This document shows, one piece after another, positions 8,039 to 16,010 of a stretch of DNA of 64,000 nucleotides. The stretch lies in contig NZ_AOJI01000026.1 of the NCBI RefSeq assembly GCF_000336995.1, positions 1 to 64,000 on the forward strand. Reading direction: 5' to 3'. The notes below the pieces were generated by a model. The model searched no databases. It was not told the origin of the DNA and worked only from the letters and a program-made list of their open reading frames with translations. A program made the position numbers and the translations under genes. Each line of letters begins with the position of its first letter. Within the stretch, counting starts at the first letter, position 1. Origin of the DNA: Halorubrum aidingense JCM 13560. Lineage in GTDB: Archaea; Halobacteriota; Halobacteria; Halobacteriales; Haloferacaceae.

Positions 8039-8875
8039 ATGCCGAGTCTTCCGTTCGGCGTCGCCCGCCTCGACTCGATCCTCGAAGGCGGCGCGCCGCC
8101 GGGGAACGTGGTGTTGCTCGCGGGCGAGTCCGGCGCCGGCGCCCGCGAGTTCTGCTACACGAGCGCGGCGATGAACGCCCTCGCGAGCGCCGACCCGGAG
8201 CTGTTCGACCTCTACTACGGCGATCTCTCGGCCGACGCCGCGCTCCCCGAGAGCGTTCACTACGTCTCGTTCACCGCCGACACCGACGCGATCACCCGCG
8301 AGATGGGGTACGCGATGGCCGACGAGATCGTCGACGCGGCGGTCGACGAGATCGCCTTTCGCGACCTCTCTCCGGAGTTCTTCCAGCTCAGCCCGGTCCC
8401 GCGCGACTGGTACGAAGACGAGACCGCGTCGATCGCCGACCTCGGTGACCGGGGCGAGTACGAGGAGGTGCTCACCGCGTTCGGTGATTACCTGTCCGCG
8501 CACGCCGAGGGGAGCCTCGTCTGTATCGACTCCGTCACGGACCTCGTGTCGATGGTGGCGGGCGACACCGAGTGGAGCGACGTCGCGATGGTGATGAAGG
8601 GGCTAAAAAAGGCGGCCTACGACTGGGGCGGGCTCATCCTCGTGTTGGTGAACACCGACTCGATCACGGACCGGGAGTTCGGGACGCTGATGGATGCTGC
8701 CGGCGGAACGCTCCAGTTCACCTGGGAGAGCGGGGGGTCACAGCGGGCGCGGACGATGTTCGTCCGCGAGTTCCGCGGCGTGCTCTCGCGGCTGGAGGCG
8801 GAGAACATCGTCCGGTTCGAAACAGAGATCCACGAGGGCGGGTTCGACATCAGCGACGTGCGGAAGATCCGGTGA
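8039..8875 (+). CDS. HTR-like / KaiC-GvpD-type RecA-fold protein with altered Walker A
   Basis: This 278-aa protein has a RecA/KaiC-like fold. It starts MPSLPFGVARLDSILEGG, the usual KaiC-family lead-in. The P-loop position reads LAGESGAGAREF, so the Walker A lysine is absent (GK[ST] is replaced by A-R-E). A Walker B-like strand LVCIDSVTDL is present near residue 160. Haloarchaeal paralogues are annotated HTR-like protein, with suggested but unproven links to signalling. ATG 8039 fits the KaiC start and lies 26 bases after the GHMP stop, so the two are probably cotranscribed. ATP hydrolysis is doubtful, and a scaffold or sensor role is possible. Confidence 0.75.
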   Translation: MPSLPFGVARLDSILEGGAPPGNVVLLAGESGAGAREFCYTSAAMNALASADPELFDLYYGDLSADAALPESVHYVSFTADTDAITREMGYAMADEIVDAAVDEIAFRDLSPEFFQLSPVPRDWYEDETASIADLGDRGEYEEVLTAFGDYLSAHAEGSLVCIDSVTDLVSMVAGDTEWSDVAMVMKGLKKAAYDWGGLILVLVNTDSITDREFGTLMDAAGGTLQFTWESGGSQRARTMFVREFRGVLSRLEAENIVRFETEIHEGGFDISDVRKIR

Positions 8876-8971
8876 CGCGCTCCCGAGCCACCGAGTATCG
8901 ATTCGGAGAACGACGCGACAGCTTACTTAAGCCTGCCCGACAAACGACGCCTAGATGACGGGGGACCCGCG

Positions 8972-9886
8972 ATGAGCGACCTCGGTCCGACCGACCGCCC
9001 GCCCGAGAATGCGATCGAGGCCGCCGTCGACGAGACCGGCGTGGGCCGCGAGGAGCTGCTGAAACGGGCGCTCGTCTCCCTCGCGGAGGCGGAGGGCATC
9101 GACATCCCCGACCCGGAGGAGGTCGCGGCGATCAGACGCGACCTCGACGACCTCGACGCAGACGTCGACGAGAAGGTCACGGATCTCCGCGAGCGCTTCG
9201 TGGACCTGTACCGCGACGTGGAGTCGAAAGCGCCGGCCGACCACACCCACGAGGAGACCGCGGACCGGCTCGACGAGGTGGCGGCGGACGCGACCAGAGC
9301 GGCGGCGGACGCGTCCCAAGCGGCTGCGAACGCGACCGACGCGGCCGAGACGGCGGCGGCGGCCGAGGCGTCGGTCGAAACGGCTCTCGACGAACTCGAC
9401 GAACTCGACGACCGGCTCGCGCGAGTCGAATCCCGAACGGAGGGGCTCGACGACTTGGAGTCGCGAGTGGACGGTCTGGAGTCGCGGATGGACGGTATCG
9501 ACATCGAAGACGTCGACGACAAGCTCTCGCGGGTCGCGAGCGCGATCGTCAGGGTCCGGCGGCGGTTGGAGGCGGCCGAGCGCGACCGGGCCGACCGCGA
9601 GCGCCTCGACGCGCTGACGGCCGCCGCGAACCGCCACGGCGTCCGCAAGGCGAACTGCACCGAGTGCGGCGAGACGGTGGGGCTCGGGCTGTTGACGACC
9701 CCGGAGTGTCCTCACTGCGGCCGGCAGTTCGCCGAACTGGACCCGAACCCGGGCTTCCTCGGCACGTCTCGGCTGGTCGCGGAAGCGGCACCGCCGCTCG
9801 ACGGCGACGTGTCCGACAGCGAGGGGGCAGACGGCGAGTCGCGCTCCGTGACCGCCCGGAACGACGTCGGTGAGAGGAGCCGATGA
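8972..9886 (+). CDS. Coiled-coil protein with C-terminal zinc ribbon
   Basis: This 304-aa acidic protein is unnamed. Residues 1-40 contain GVGREELLKRALVSLAEAE, a helix-rich segment. About 50-205 is a long Ala/Asp/Glu heptad region predicted to be coiled coil (LDDLDADVDEKVTDLRERF and later repeats). About 225-250 holds CTECGET and CPHCGRQ, a treble-clef or zinc-ribbon pair. The tail is disordered. It overlaps the next gene by 4 bases (ATGA), so the two are an operon and may act together. A DNA- or chromosome-associated role is conceivable but not shown. Confidence 0.7.
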   Translation: MSDLGPTDRPPENAIEAAVDETGVGREELLKRALVSLAEAEGIDIPDPEEVAAIRRDLDDLDADVDEKVTDLRERFVDLYRDVESKAPADHTHEETADRLDEVAADATRAAADASQAAANATDAAETAAAAEASVETALDELDELDDRLARVESRTEGLDDLESRVDGLESRMDGIDIEDVDDKLSRVASAIVRVRRRLEAAERDRADRERLDALTAAANRHGVRKANCTECGETVGLGLLTTPECPHCGRQFAELDPNPGFLGTSRLVAEAAPPLDGDVSDSEGADGESRSVTARNDVGERSR

Positions 9887-10584
9887 CGGACGACACGCGT
9901 CCGGAACCGAACGACGACGGAGCGTCGGAGACGCGCGACGGAGATCCCCTGTTCGCGGCGGAAGACGAGGAAGCCGTTGACGACCCCTTCGCCGAACTCG
10001 GAGCGGGAGTCGACGGCGTCGACGGCGACGATCGAGATCGGGACCGGACGGGCGCGGCGCCGACACCGGACCCCGACTCGATCGACTCGATCGACTCGGT
10101 CGACCCGTTCGACGAGTTGGGACCGGCAGCTGACGGAGACGGAGATGACGCTTTCGACGGCGCCCTCGACGACGCTTTCGACCGGATGGACGTCGGCGAG
10201 ACGACCGGTGAGAGCGTCTGGGAGGCGCTCGACGAGGACGCGGCCGGTGTCGGCGAGACCGTCGGCGCCGGTGCCGCGAGCGCCTCCGGTGACTCAAACG
10301 CCGCGAGCGCCTCCGGTGACTCCCGCGGCTCCGGCACCGTCCAAGGGCCGACGACCGCAGCCGATCGGACCGCGACCGAGAGCGAGCGCGTCGTCGACAA
10401 GCGCGCCTACTGCCAGCAGTGTCCGCACTTTTCGGCCCCTCCGGACGTGGCCTGCGGCCACGAGGGGACGACGATCGTGGAGGCGGTCGGATTCGACGAG
10501 TTCCGCGTCCGGAACTGCCCGATGGTGACGGCCGACGACGACGCGGGACTCGGCGCCGATCCCGCGTTCGACGCCGACGAGTGA
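9883..10584 (+). CDS. Acidic disordered protein with C-terminal Cys cluster
   Basis: This 233-aa protein starts in a 4-base overlap with the coiled-coil gene. Residues 1-165 are highly acidic and low in complexity, with tandem SASGDSNAASASGDS and IDSIDSVDPFDELG stretches. The last 65 residues are compact and contain CQQCPHF, a further Cys-Gly-His, and a Cys in RVRNCPMV. This is a likely metal-binding module of four Cys plus His. It is conserved-hypothetical in style, with no known reaction. The translational coupling suggests a partner relation with the upstream gene. Confidence 0.65.
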   Translation: MTDDTRPEPNDDGASETRDGDPLFAAEDEEAVDDPFAELGAGVDGVDGDDRDRDRTGAAPTPDPDSIDSIDSVDPFDELGPAADGDGDDAFDGALDDAFDRMDVGETTGESVWEALDEDAAGVGETVGAGAASASGDSNAASASGDSRGSGTVQGPTTAADRTATESERVVDKRAYCQQCPHFSAPPDVACGHEGTTIVEAVGFDEFRVRNCPMVTADDDAGLGADPAFDADE

Positions 10585-10678
10585 CGTAACCACTCCCGGT
10601 AACGACTATCTCTGACGTACTGACAGACGGTTTCTGAACACGCTCAAGAGCGTCGAGTCTCGAGTACCGATACGCGTG

Positions 10679-11800
10679 ATGTCGACGAGAAAGGGGGATC
10701 GGTCGGGTCAGCGCGGCGTCGAGTTCAGCGCGGGCGCGTTCACCGGTGCGATAGGGGATTCGATTACGGTCGTCCCTCTCGTCGTCGCACTCGCGCTGCT
10801 GACCGACGTGTCGCTGCCCCACGCGCTGGTCGCGTTCGGCGTCTTCCAGATCGTCTGGGGCGTGCGATACGGGCTCCCGGTGTCGGTCGAGCCGATGAAG
10901 GCGCTCGCCGCGCTCGCCGTCGCCGGGGCCCTGACGTACGCCGAACTGGCGCTGGCGGGGCTCGTGCTGGGCGTCCTGCTGCTCGCCATCGGTCTCTCGG
11001 GAACGCTCGGGCGGGTCGAACGCTGGATCGGCGAGCCCGTGATCCGGGGGGTGCAGTTCGCGGTCGGGTTGATCCTCCTCGAAACGGGGCTCGATCTCGC
11101 GCTCGGCGATCCGGCGCTCGCGCTCGCGGGGGTGGCGATCGCCGCGGTCGCCGCCGCCCTCGGGCACGGGAAAGCGAGCGCGCTCGCGGTCGCGGCCGTC
11201 GGGGTGGCGCTAGCGCTGTTCGCCGCCGGGATCCCGACCGCGCAGTGGCCGGGAGCACCGCCGACGCCCGCGATCGGCGACGCGCTCACGCGGCGCACCC
11301 TCGACGGCGTGTTCGCCCAGCTCGCGATGACGATCGGTAACGCCGCGCTCGCGACCTCGCTGCTGTTCGCCGACCTGCTCGACGCCGAGGTGACGCCCGA
11401 CGAGCTGTCGGCGAGCATGGGCGCGACGAACCTGCTCGCGGTCCCGCTCGGCGGGATTCCGATGTGTCACGGGTGTGACGGCGTCGCGGGTAAACACGCC
11501 TTCGGCGCGCGGACCGGCGGGGCGAACGTCGTCCTCGGCGCGGGGTACCTCGTCGCCGCGCTCTTCGCGACGCCGGCGCTCCTGTCCGCGTTTCCGGTGG
11601 CGATGCTCGGCGCGCTCCTCGCGATCGTCGCCGTCTCGCTCGCGCGGAACGCGCTCGACTCGTCGAACGTCGCGCTCTCCGTCGCGATCGGCGGGATCGC
11701 GCTGGCGACGAACGTCGGCGTCGCCTTCCTCCTCGGAATCGTCGGTCACCTCGCGTTGGAGCGCGTGCGAGCGGCTGGCGAGGGAACCAGTCAGGTATAA
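10679..11800 (+). CDS. MOT1-type sulfate/molybdate transporter
   Basis: This 373-aa membrane protein has about ten to eleven hydrophobic segments. The N-terminal AGAFTGAIGDSITVVPLV and the paired motifs PMKALAAL and GGIPMCHGCDGVAGKHAFG near residue 260 match the MOT1/SulP-like putative molybdate or sulfate permease family. The family pattern is P-x-CHGAGGLA-x-x-FG. Oxyanion uptake across the cytoplasmic membrane is the expected role. Its choice between molybdate and sulfate cannot be fixed here. No molybdopterin genes are adjacent. GTG at 10676 is directly upstream of ATG 10679; I prefer the ATG. Confidence 0.8.
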   Translation: MSTRKGDRSGQRGVEFSAGAFTGAIGDSITVVPLVVALALLTDVSLPHALVAFGVFQIVWGVRYGLPVSVEPMKALAALAVAGALTYAELALAGLVLGVLLLAIGLSGTLGRVERWIGEPVIRGVQFAVGLILLETGLDLALGDPALALAGVAIAAVAAALGHGKASALAVAAVGVALALFAAGIPTAQWPGAPPTPAIGDALTRRTLDGVFAQLAMTIGNAALATSLLFADLLDAEVTPDELSASMGATNLLAVPLGGIPMCHGCDGVAGKHAFGARTGGANVVLGAGYLVAALFATPALLSAFPVAMLGALLAIVAVSLARNALDSSNVALSVAIGGIALATNVGVAFLLGIVGHLALERVRAAGEGTSQV

Positions 11801-11833
11801 ACAGCGTACGATTGCGGTAGTGCGCGCCTGCGA

Positions 11834-11979
11834 GCGCCTTTTAAAGGCGCGAACAGCGCGTGCGAGGTCGCCGGCGCTCCGCGCCGGCTGTCACCGGGCA
11901 AAGCCCGGTTGCCCGGGGGACTGCGTCCCTCGCTGCCAGAGGGACCGAAGGTCCCTCGGAGTCGGTCGCCCGGAGCGAC
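11834..11979. repeat. Array of six short GC-rich hairpins
   Basis: In 146 bases there are consecutive inverted repeats: GCGCCTT/AAGGCGC-like (11834-11850), GCCGGCG/CGCCGGC (11870-11888), ACCGGGC-AAA-GCCCGGT (11893-11909), GGGAC-TGC-GTCCC (11917-11929), GAGGGACC-GAA-GGTCCCTC (11939-11957) and GTCGC/GCGAC (11965-11979). Three have exact three-base loops. No protein frame is convincing on either strand. It lies between the transporter stop and the transcription factor S gene. It could be a structured RNA, a mobile-element relic or a multi-hairpin terminator. Confidence 0.6.
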
Positions 11980-12000
11980 GCGGAGGGCGGCCGACGAGGC

Positions 12001-12055
12001 TGGGGAGTCGTGAGGTGCGGTTGCGGTGCTCGCCGCGCGGCAACTGCTTATAAAT
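12001..12055 (+). repeat. Dispersed GC-rich repeat, copy 2, ending in a TATA-like element
   Basis: The block tggggagtcgtgaggtgcgg (12001-12020) mirrors the window start, and the block ends with gctcgcc...ggcaact and CTTATAAATGACC. The 3' part resembles 6858-6882. It follows the hairpin array directly and precedes transcription factor S by about 75 bases. Confidence 0.5.
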
Positions 12056-12129
12056 GACCCGCACGTCGCGGCCGTCGGTCGGCGGACAGCCACCGGAGCT
12101 AAACCGTTCGATACCGTACCGGGCGATAG

Positions 12130-12459
12130 ATGCAGTTCTGCGACGACTGCGGCTCGATGATGGTCGCTCACGACGGGGAGATGGTGTGTCAAAACGACGA
12201 CTGCGGCGCGACCACCGAGCGCGACGAGTCGCTCGCGGCGCAGTTCGAGTCGACGACCGAACAGACCGGCGACGAGGTGATCGAAACCGAAGAGGGCGCG
12301 AACTTCGAGGGAAAGCCCACCGCGACCGACGTCGTCTGCGAGGAGTGCGGCCACGGCGAGGCGTGGTACACGATCAAACAGACCGGCGCCGCGGACGAGC
12401 CGCCGACGCGGTTCTTCAAGTGCAAAGAGTGCGGCCGCCGCTGGCGCGGGTACAACTGA
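12130..12459 (+). CDS. tfs: Transcription elongation factor S (TFIIS/RPB9-like)
   Basis: TFS is 109 aa and stimulates transcript cleavage by a stalled archaeal RNA polymerase. The N-terminal zinc ribbon has CDDCG and CQNDDC. The C-terminal ribbon has CEECGHGEAWY, then the acidic catalytic loop QTGAADEPPTRFF with adjacent Asp-Glu, and CKECGRRW. That DE pair is the active tip inserted into the polymerase secondary channel. Length and order match archaeal TFS. An adjacent gene follows after 4 bases, so they are probably cotranscribed. Confidence 0.95.
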   Translation: MQFCDDCGSMMVAHDGEMVCQNDDCGATTERDESLAAQFESTTEQTGDEVIETEEGANFEGKPTATDVVCEECGHGEAWYTIKQTGAADEPPTRFFKCKECGRRWRGYN

Positions 12460-12463
12460 CCGG

Positions 12464-13063
12464 ATGGCTGGTCGGCGGCTCCTCCCTTCGCTTCTCTCGC
12501 TTCCCGCGCTTCCCGCGCTCCCCGCGTTTTCCGCTCTCCCAGCCGTGCGCTCGATATCGCGGCTCGCGTGGCCGTGGCGGACGACATTCGTCGCGCTGTC
12601 CCTCGCGTTCCTCTTCGTCCGAACCACCGGGTTCTGGCGGCTCCGACTCGCTTCCGGTCGGCTCCTCGCTCGGCTCCCCGACGACGGCGTCCCCGCCCAC
12701 GTTCGGGTCCTGCCGCCGCCGGCGGACGAGTACGCCGGACGACTCAGCGCGACCCCGGCCGAAACGCGGGCGCGGCTTCCCGACGCCGGGTTTTCAGAGC
12801 AGATCCGCGCCTACTTCCACGCGTACGACCGAGACGGCGAACCGGTCCACGAGGTCGGGAGTTTCGTCCACCGCCCCGGCGGCATCACCGGCGATTGGCA
12901 GGTCCACGTGCGGCTGTTCCCGGCGCCCGACGGCGGAACGGAGGTGTGGGCCCACTGGGAGCGGAACCCGTACGTCGCCCCCCGCGAACACCTCCGACGA
13001 GAGGGGTACGACCCCGCTCGCGGCGAGCGGATGGCCGCAGAGCTGATCGACGGCCTGCGGTAA
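12464..13063 (+). CDS. Haloarchaeal protein of unknown function with an N-terminal membrane segment
   Basis: As called the protein is 199 aa. From the ATG at 12464, the first 27 residues (LPSLLSLPALPALPAF) come from a tandem cttcccgcg repeat and may not be translated. An in-frame GTG at 12545 would begin MRSISRLAWPWRTT and keep the hydrophobic segment (about residues 35-53). The rest is a soluble domain with WQVHVRLFPAPDGGTEVWAHWERNPY, which looks beta-rich. No family is recognised. The gene starts 5 bases after transcription factor S and is in the same direction. Confidence 0.6.
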   Translation: MAGRRLLPSLLSLPALPALPAFSALPAVRSISRLAWPWRTTFVALSLAFLFVRTTGFWRLRLASGRLLARLPDDGVPAHVRVLPPPADEYAGRLSATPAETRARLPDAGFSEQIRAYFHAYDRDGEPVHEVGSFVHRPGGITGDWQVHVRLFPAPDGGTEVWAHWERNPYVAPREHLRREGYDPARGERMAAELIDGLR

Positions 13064-13092
13064 GCGCGGCGGAACGGGTCTATCCGACCGAC

Positions 13093-13719
13093 TCAGACGG
13101 CGTCCCGCAAGCGCGGCGCCAGAAACTCGGCGACCGTCTCGCCGACGTCGCCGGCCCGACCGACGAAGAAGTGATCGGACTCGAACGCGACGGTCTCGAC
13201 GGCGAGCGCCTCGGCCCGCTCGACCACGGGCTTCCAGTCGGCCGTCGAGTCGCGGGTCCCGTAGACGATCCGGGCCGGGACGCCGAGCGCGACGAGGTCG
13301 TCGAGGGCGGCGACAGCGTCCACGTCGGGATTCAGGCGGGCGGTCGGCGCGAGCGCGCAGACGCCGGCGAGCCCGGGTCGGGACGCGGCCGTCACGAGCG
13401 CGACCGTGGCGCCGAACGAGAAGCCGAACAGCCCCACGCGGTCGTAGCGCTCGGTCGCCCAGCCGACGGCCGCGTCGGCGTCGGTGCTCTCGCCGTACCC
13501 CTCGTCCCAGTCGCCGTAATCGAACCGGAGACAGTCGATCCCGTGCGCGGAGAGTGCATCGCTGACGGCCGTGAGCCGCTGGTCGCCGCGGTGACCGCGC
13601 TGTTGCGGGTGGGGCGGACAGGCGACGACGACCGCGTCGGCCCGAGAGCCGTCGCTCGCGGCGGTGTCGAGGGTGCCGCGCACGTCGCGGCCGCCGGGGA
13701 CGAGGACGGTGTCGGTCAC
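13093..13719 (-). CDS. Alpha/beta hydrolase (dienelactone hydrolase-like)
   Basis: This 208-aa cytosolic alpha/beta-hydrolase contains the nucleophile elbow GLFGFSFGATVAL (the Ser of GFSFG, near residue 99). It also has the acid-containing VYGTRDSTAD near 152 and the final His in ESDHFF near 180. It begins VLVPGGRDVRGTL and has the CPPHPQQRGHRGD segment typical of the haloarchaeal branch. The natural ester or lactone substrate is unknown. The convergent neighbour is the 12464 gene. The next gene on the same strand is only 31 bases away. Confidence 0.82.
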   Translation of the reverse strand: MTDTVLVPGGRDVRGTLDTAASDGSRADAVVVACPPHPQQRGHRGDQRLTAVSDALSAHGIDCLRFDYGDWDEGYGESTDADAAVGWATERYDRVGLFGFSFGATVALVTAASRPGLAGVCALAPTARLNPDVDAVAALDDLVALGVPARIVYGTRDSTADWKPVVERAEALAVETVAFESDHFFVGRAGDVGETVAEFLAPRLRDAV

Positions 13720-13750
13720 GGCTGCGAAGCGTGTTCGGAGCGTGTCGTCC

Positions 13751-14149
13751 TCACGGGACCTGCGTCACGCGGTCGACGCCGTCGAGCGCTTCGAGATCGG
13801 CCGCGAGCGCCTCTTGATCGACGCCGGCCTCGTAGTAGAAGACCAGATCGAAGGTGCCGCTTCGGAGGAGTTGCTGGCACTCCCAGACGAACGCCTCGTC
13901 GTCGAGGGTGAGCCCCTGAAACTGGTTCGACGAGAAGTTCGTGTCGTCGTTGCCGGCCTCGATGTACGTCTCGCCTTTGCCCGCGTGGTCGGCGATGACC
14001 TCGTTGGCGTCGACGGTGAGCTCGTGCATCTCCAGGTCCTCTTGCCCCTCGAGCGTCGTGTGGACGATACAGCCGAGGAGTTCGATGTCGCCCGGCTCCA
14101 GAAGCGCCTTCGTCCGCGTGTAGAGGTCGGAGTCGACGGTTTCGCTCAT
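13751..14149 (-). CDS. Conserved haloarchaeal protein, about 132 aa
   Basis: This acidic soluble protein starts MSETVDSDLYTRTKALLEPG and contains ELLGCIVHTTLEGQEDLEMHE and DLVFYYEAGVDQEALAADL. It resembles a small haloarchaeal family (possibly DUF5778) of unknown role. ATG 14149 gives the compact form. The frame is open further upstream, but that stretch overlaps mutY and is Arg-rich shadow sequence. It lies between mutY and the hydrolase on the same strand, so cotranscription is likely. Confidence 0.7.
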   Translation of the reverse strand: MSETVDSDLYTRTKALLEPGDIELLGCIVHTTLEGQEDLEMHELTVDANEVIADHAGKGETYIEAGNDDTNFSSNQFQGLTLDDEAFVWECQQLLRSGTFDLVFYYEAGVDQEALAADLEALDGVDRVTQVP

Positions 14150-14187
14150 GGGTTCCCTTCCGACTCCCGCGATAAACGGGTGACGGT

Positions 14188-15204
14188 TCACCGGCGAAGC
14201 GATACGACGGGACCGTCGTGTTCCGCCGCGTCGCCGTCGACCGCGACCAGCCCGTCCTCGGCGAGGTCGTCGACGAGTCCGCGGAGCCACTCCCGCCCGT
14301 GCTCGCCGTCGGGCGCGTAATCGACCCGAATCCGCGGGCCGAGGTCGTCGAGCGGCAGCGCGTCGTACTCGCCGAGCACGCGCACCACGCGCCCGCGGAA
14401 CTGCCGCCGACTTCCCTCGAAGCTCGGCTGTGTGGGCACGTCGGGGGCGGTGAAGTCGCCGGTCCGATAGGCGTGACACCACTCGCGCCACGGGCAGCCC
14501 TCCTCGTCACAGCGGGGCGTCGTCCCGCAGGCGACGCCGCCCAATTCCATGATCGCGTTGTTCCAGACGCGAGATTCGCCGTCGGGCATCACGCGCGACG
14601 CGACCCGCTCGAACGCCGAGTCGTCGTCCGGGACCGCGAACGCGCGGTGGAGCACGCGCTTCACGTTGGTGTCGACGACGGCGTCGCCGTTGTTGAACGC
14701 GAACGACGCCACCGCGTTCGCGGTGTACGGGCCGACGCCCATCAGCGCCTGGAGCTCGGCGGGCGACTCGGGAAACGCGCCGTCGTACTCGGTTTCGACC
14801 TGCCCGGCCGCCTCGTGGAGGTACTTCGCGCGGTTGTTGTAGCCGAGCGAGTGGCCGGACCAGAACGCGACCACGTCGCCGCGGTCGGCGGCCGCCAGGG
14901 CCGCGGCCGTCGGCCACTCGTCGAGGAAGTCCTCCCACGCGGGGACGACCCGGTCGAGTTGGGTCTGCTGGCTCATCACCTCGCTGACGAGAATCTCGTA
15001 CGGGTCGGCGGTGCGTCGCCACGGGAAGTCGCGGTGGTCCGCCTCGTACCAGCCGACCAGCGCGTCGCGAACCGCGTCGAGGTCGGCCGGGAGTTCGGGC
15101 GCGTCACCGCCGGTGACGGAAGTGGTGGCGTCGCCGTCGGTAGCGGCGGTGGCGTCGCCGTCGGCGGACGGGCCGCTCGTGGAGCCCGCGTCCGGATCGG
15201 TCAT
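14188..15204 (-). CDS. mutY: A/G-specific adenine glycosylase
   Basis: MutY (338 aa) removes adenine mispaired with 8-oxoguanine in base-excision repair. The sequence has SEVMSQQTQLDRV with the catalytic Glu, and the helix-hairpin-helix GVGPYTANAVASFAF (near 147-161). VVDTNVKRVLHR contains the catalytic Asp. A four-Cys [4Fe-4S] loop is near 221-241. The Cys spacing reads C-x5-C-x4-C-x5-C, not the textbook C-x6-C-x2-C-x5-C. The N-terminal 50 residues are a disordered acidic extension. The C-terminal winged region replaces the bacterial MutT-like domain. The length fits archaeal MutY. Confidence 0.93.
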   Translation of the reverse strand: MTDPDAGSTSGPSADGDATAATDGDATTSVTGGDAPELPADLDAVRDALVGWYEADHRDFPWRRTADPYEILVSEVMSQQTQLDRVVPAWEDFLDEWPTAAALAAADRGDVVAFWSGHSLGYNNRAKYLHEAAGQVETEYDGAFPESPAELQALMGVGPYTANAVASFAFNNGDAVVDTNVKRVLHRAFAVPDDDSAFERVASRVMPDGESRVWNNAIMELGGVACGTTPRCDEEGCPWREWCHAYRTGDFTAPDVPTQPSFEGSRRQFRGRVVRVLGEYDALPLDDLGPRIRVDYAPDGEHGREWLRGLVDDLAEDGLVAVDGDAAEHDGPVVSLRR

Positions 15205-15229
15205 TACCCTCGGTCGGGTCGGCGGCGGT

Positions 15230-15895
15230 TTATCCGTGCTGGTCCCCGTCGGAGCGGAGCGGAGCCATCGAGCGCGGATCGCGGTCCGGGCCGGGATACT
15301 CGCCGCCGACGGCTTCCGGATAGAGCTTCGCGGGCGAGAACACGACCGCGAACGCTCGCGGTTCGCGGACGCTCACGGGCAGTCGGTCCCGCAGTCCGGC
15401 CGCGGCCCGCGGGCCGGTGAGCGACGGGTCGAGGCTCACGACCTGCATGGCGGCGCCGCGGTACGCCGACGCCAACGCCGGGTGGTCGTCCGCGGGGTGC
15501 GCGATCGGGACCCGCCACGCCTCGATCGCCGTCCGCCAGTCGGCCGCCAGCGCGGCGTCCGCGAGCGACGCGATCACCGACTCGGCGTCGTCGAGGAGGG
15601 GATCGCTAGCGACGAGCGCCGTCCACGAGTGCGAGCGCAGCGCGTCGAGCGCGTCCCTGGCCGGCCCGCCGACGAGGAGGTCCGCGGCGAGCACGTCGGC
15701 GTCGGCCACCACCCGCGCCGGACTGGGGTCGCGATCGGACGACGAGGCGTCGTGCGTCGCCTCCTCACCGTCTTCTGCGTCGTTTTCGTTCGTCTCACCG
15801 TCGCCGTCCGAACGCCGGTCGACGAGCGCCGCACGCACCGCGTCCTCGTCCACGTCGTACCGAGCGGCCCGCTCGAAAAGGTCGCCGAACGTCAT
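15230..15895 (-). CDS. PIN-like haloarchaeal protein with acidic insert
   Basis: This 221-aa protein starts MTFGDLFERAARYDVDEDAVRAA. A disordered acidic linker (about 28-58) is followed by VVADADVLAADLLVGGPARDALDAL and LVASDPLLDDAESVI. This alternation is like a PIN-domain nuclease (first Asp in a DAD/DTN position, then a Gly-rich turn and a later acidic pair). I do not see all four PIN acidic residues, so nuclease activity is only a suggestion. The ATG at 15895 is chosen because upstream translation (to 16189) is antisense to the 16011 gene. The gene follows mutY's start by 25 bases on the same strand. Confidence 0.6.
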   Translation of the reverse strand: MTFGDLFERAARYDVDEDAVRAALVDRRSDGDGETNENDAEDGEEATHDASSSDRDPSPARVVADADVLAADLLVGGPARDALDALRSHSWTALVASDPLLDDAESVIASLADAALAADWRTAIEAWRVPIAHPADDHPALASAYRGAAMQVVSLDPSLTGPRAAAGLRDRLPVSVREPRAFAVVFSPAKLYPEAVGGEYPGPDRDPRSMAPLRSDGDQHG

Positions 15896-16010
15896 ACCCG
15901 ATCCGTCGATCGCCAGCCGTATTCGCCTTGCGACCGCGCCGCCTCCGCGAGTTCGGCTCGACGGTCGCCGGATGCCGCCCGTTTTTACCGCTTCGACCGT
16001 ACCCCGTCGT

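Noticed and set aside
11791..12627. A 278-codon minus-strand frame over the hairpin array and transcription factor S
   Set aside because: Low-complexity translation with no known domain, crossing a certain gene on the other strand.
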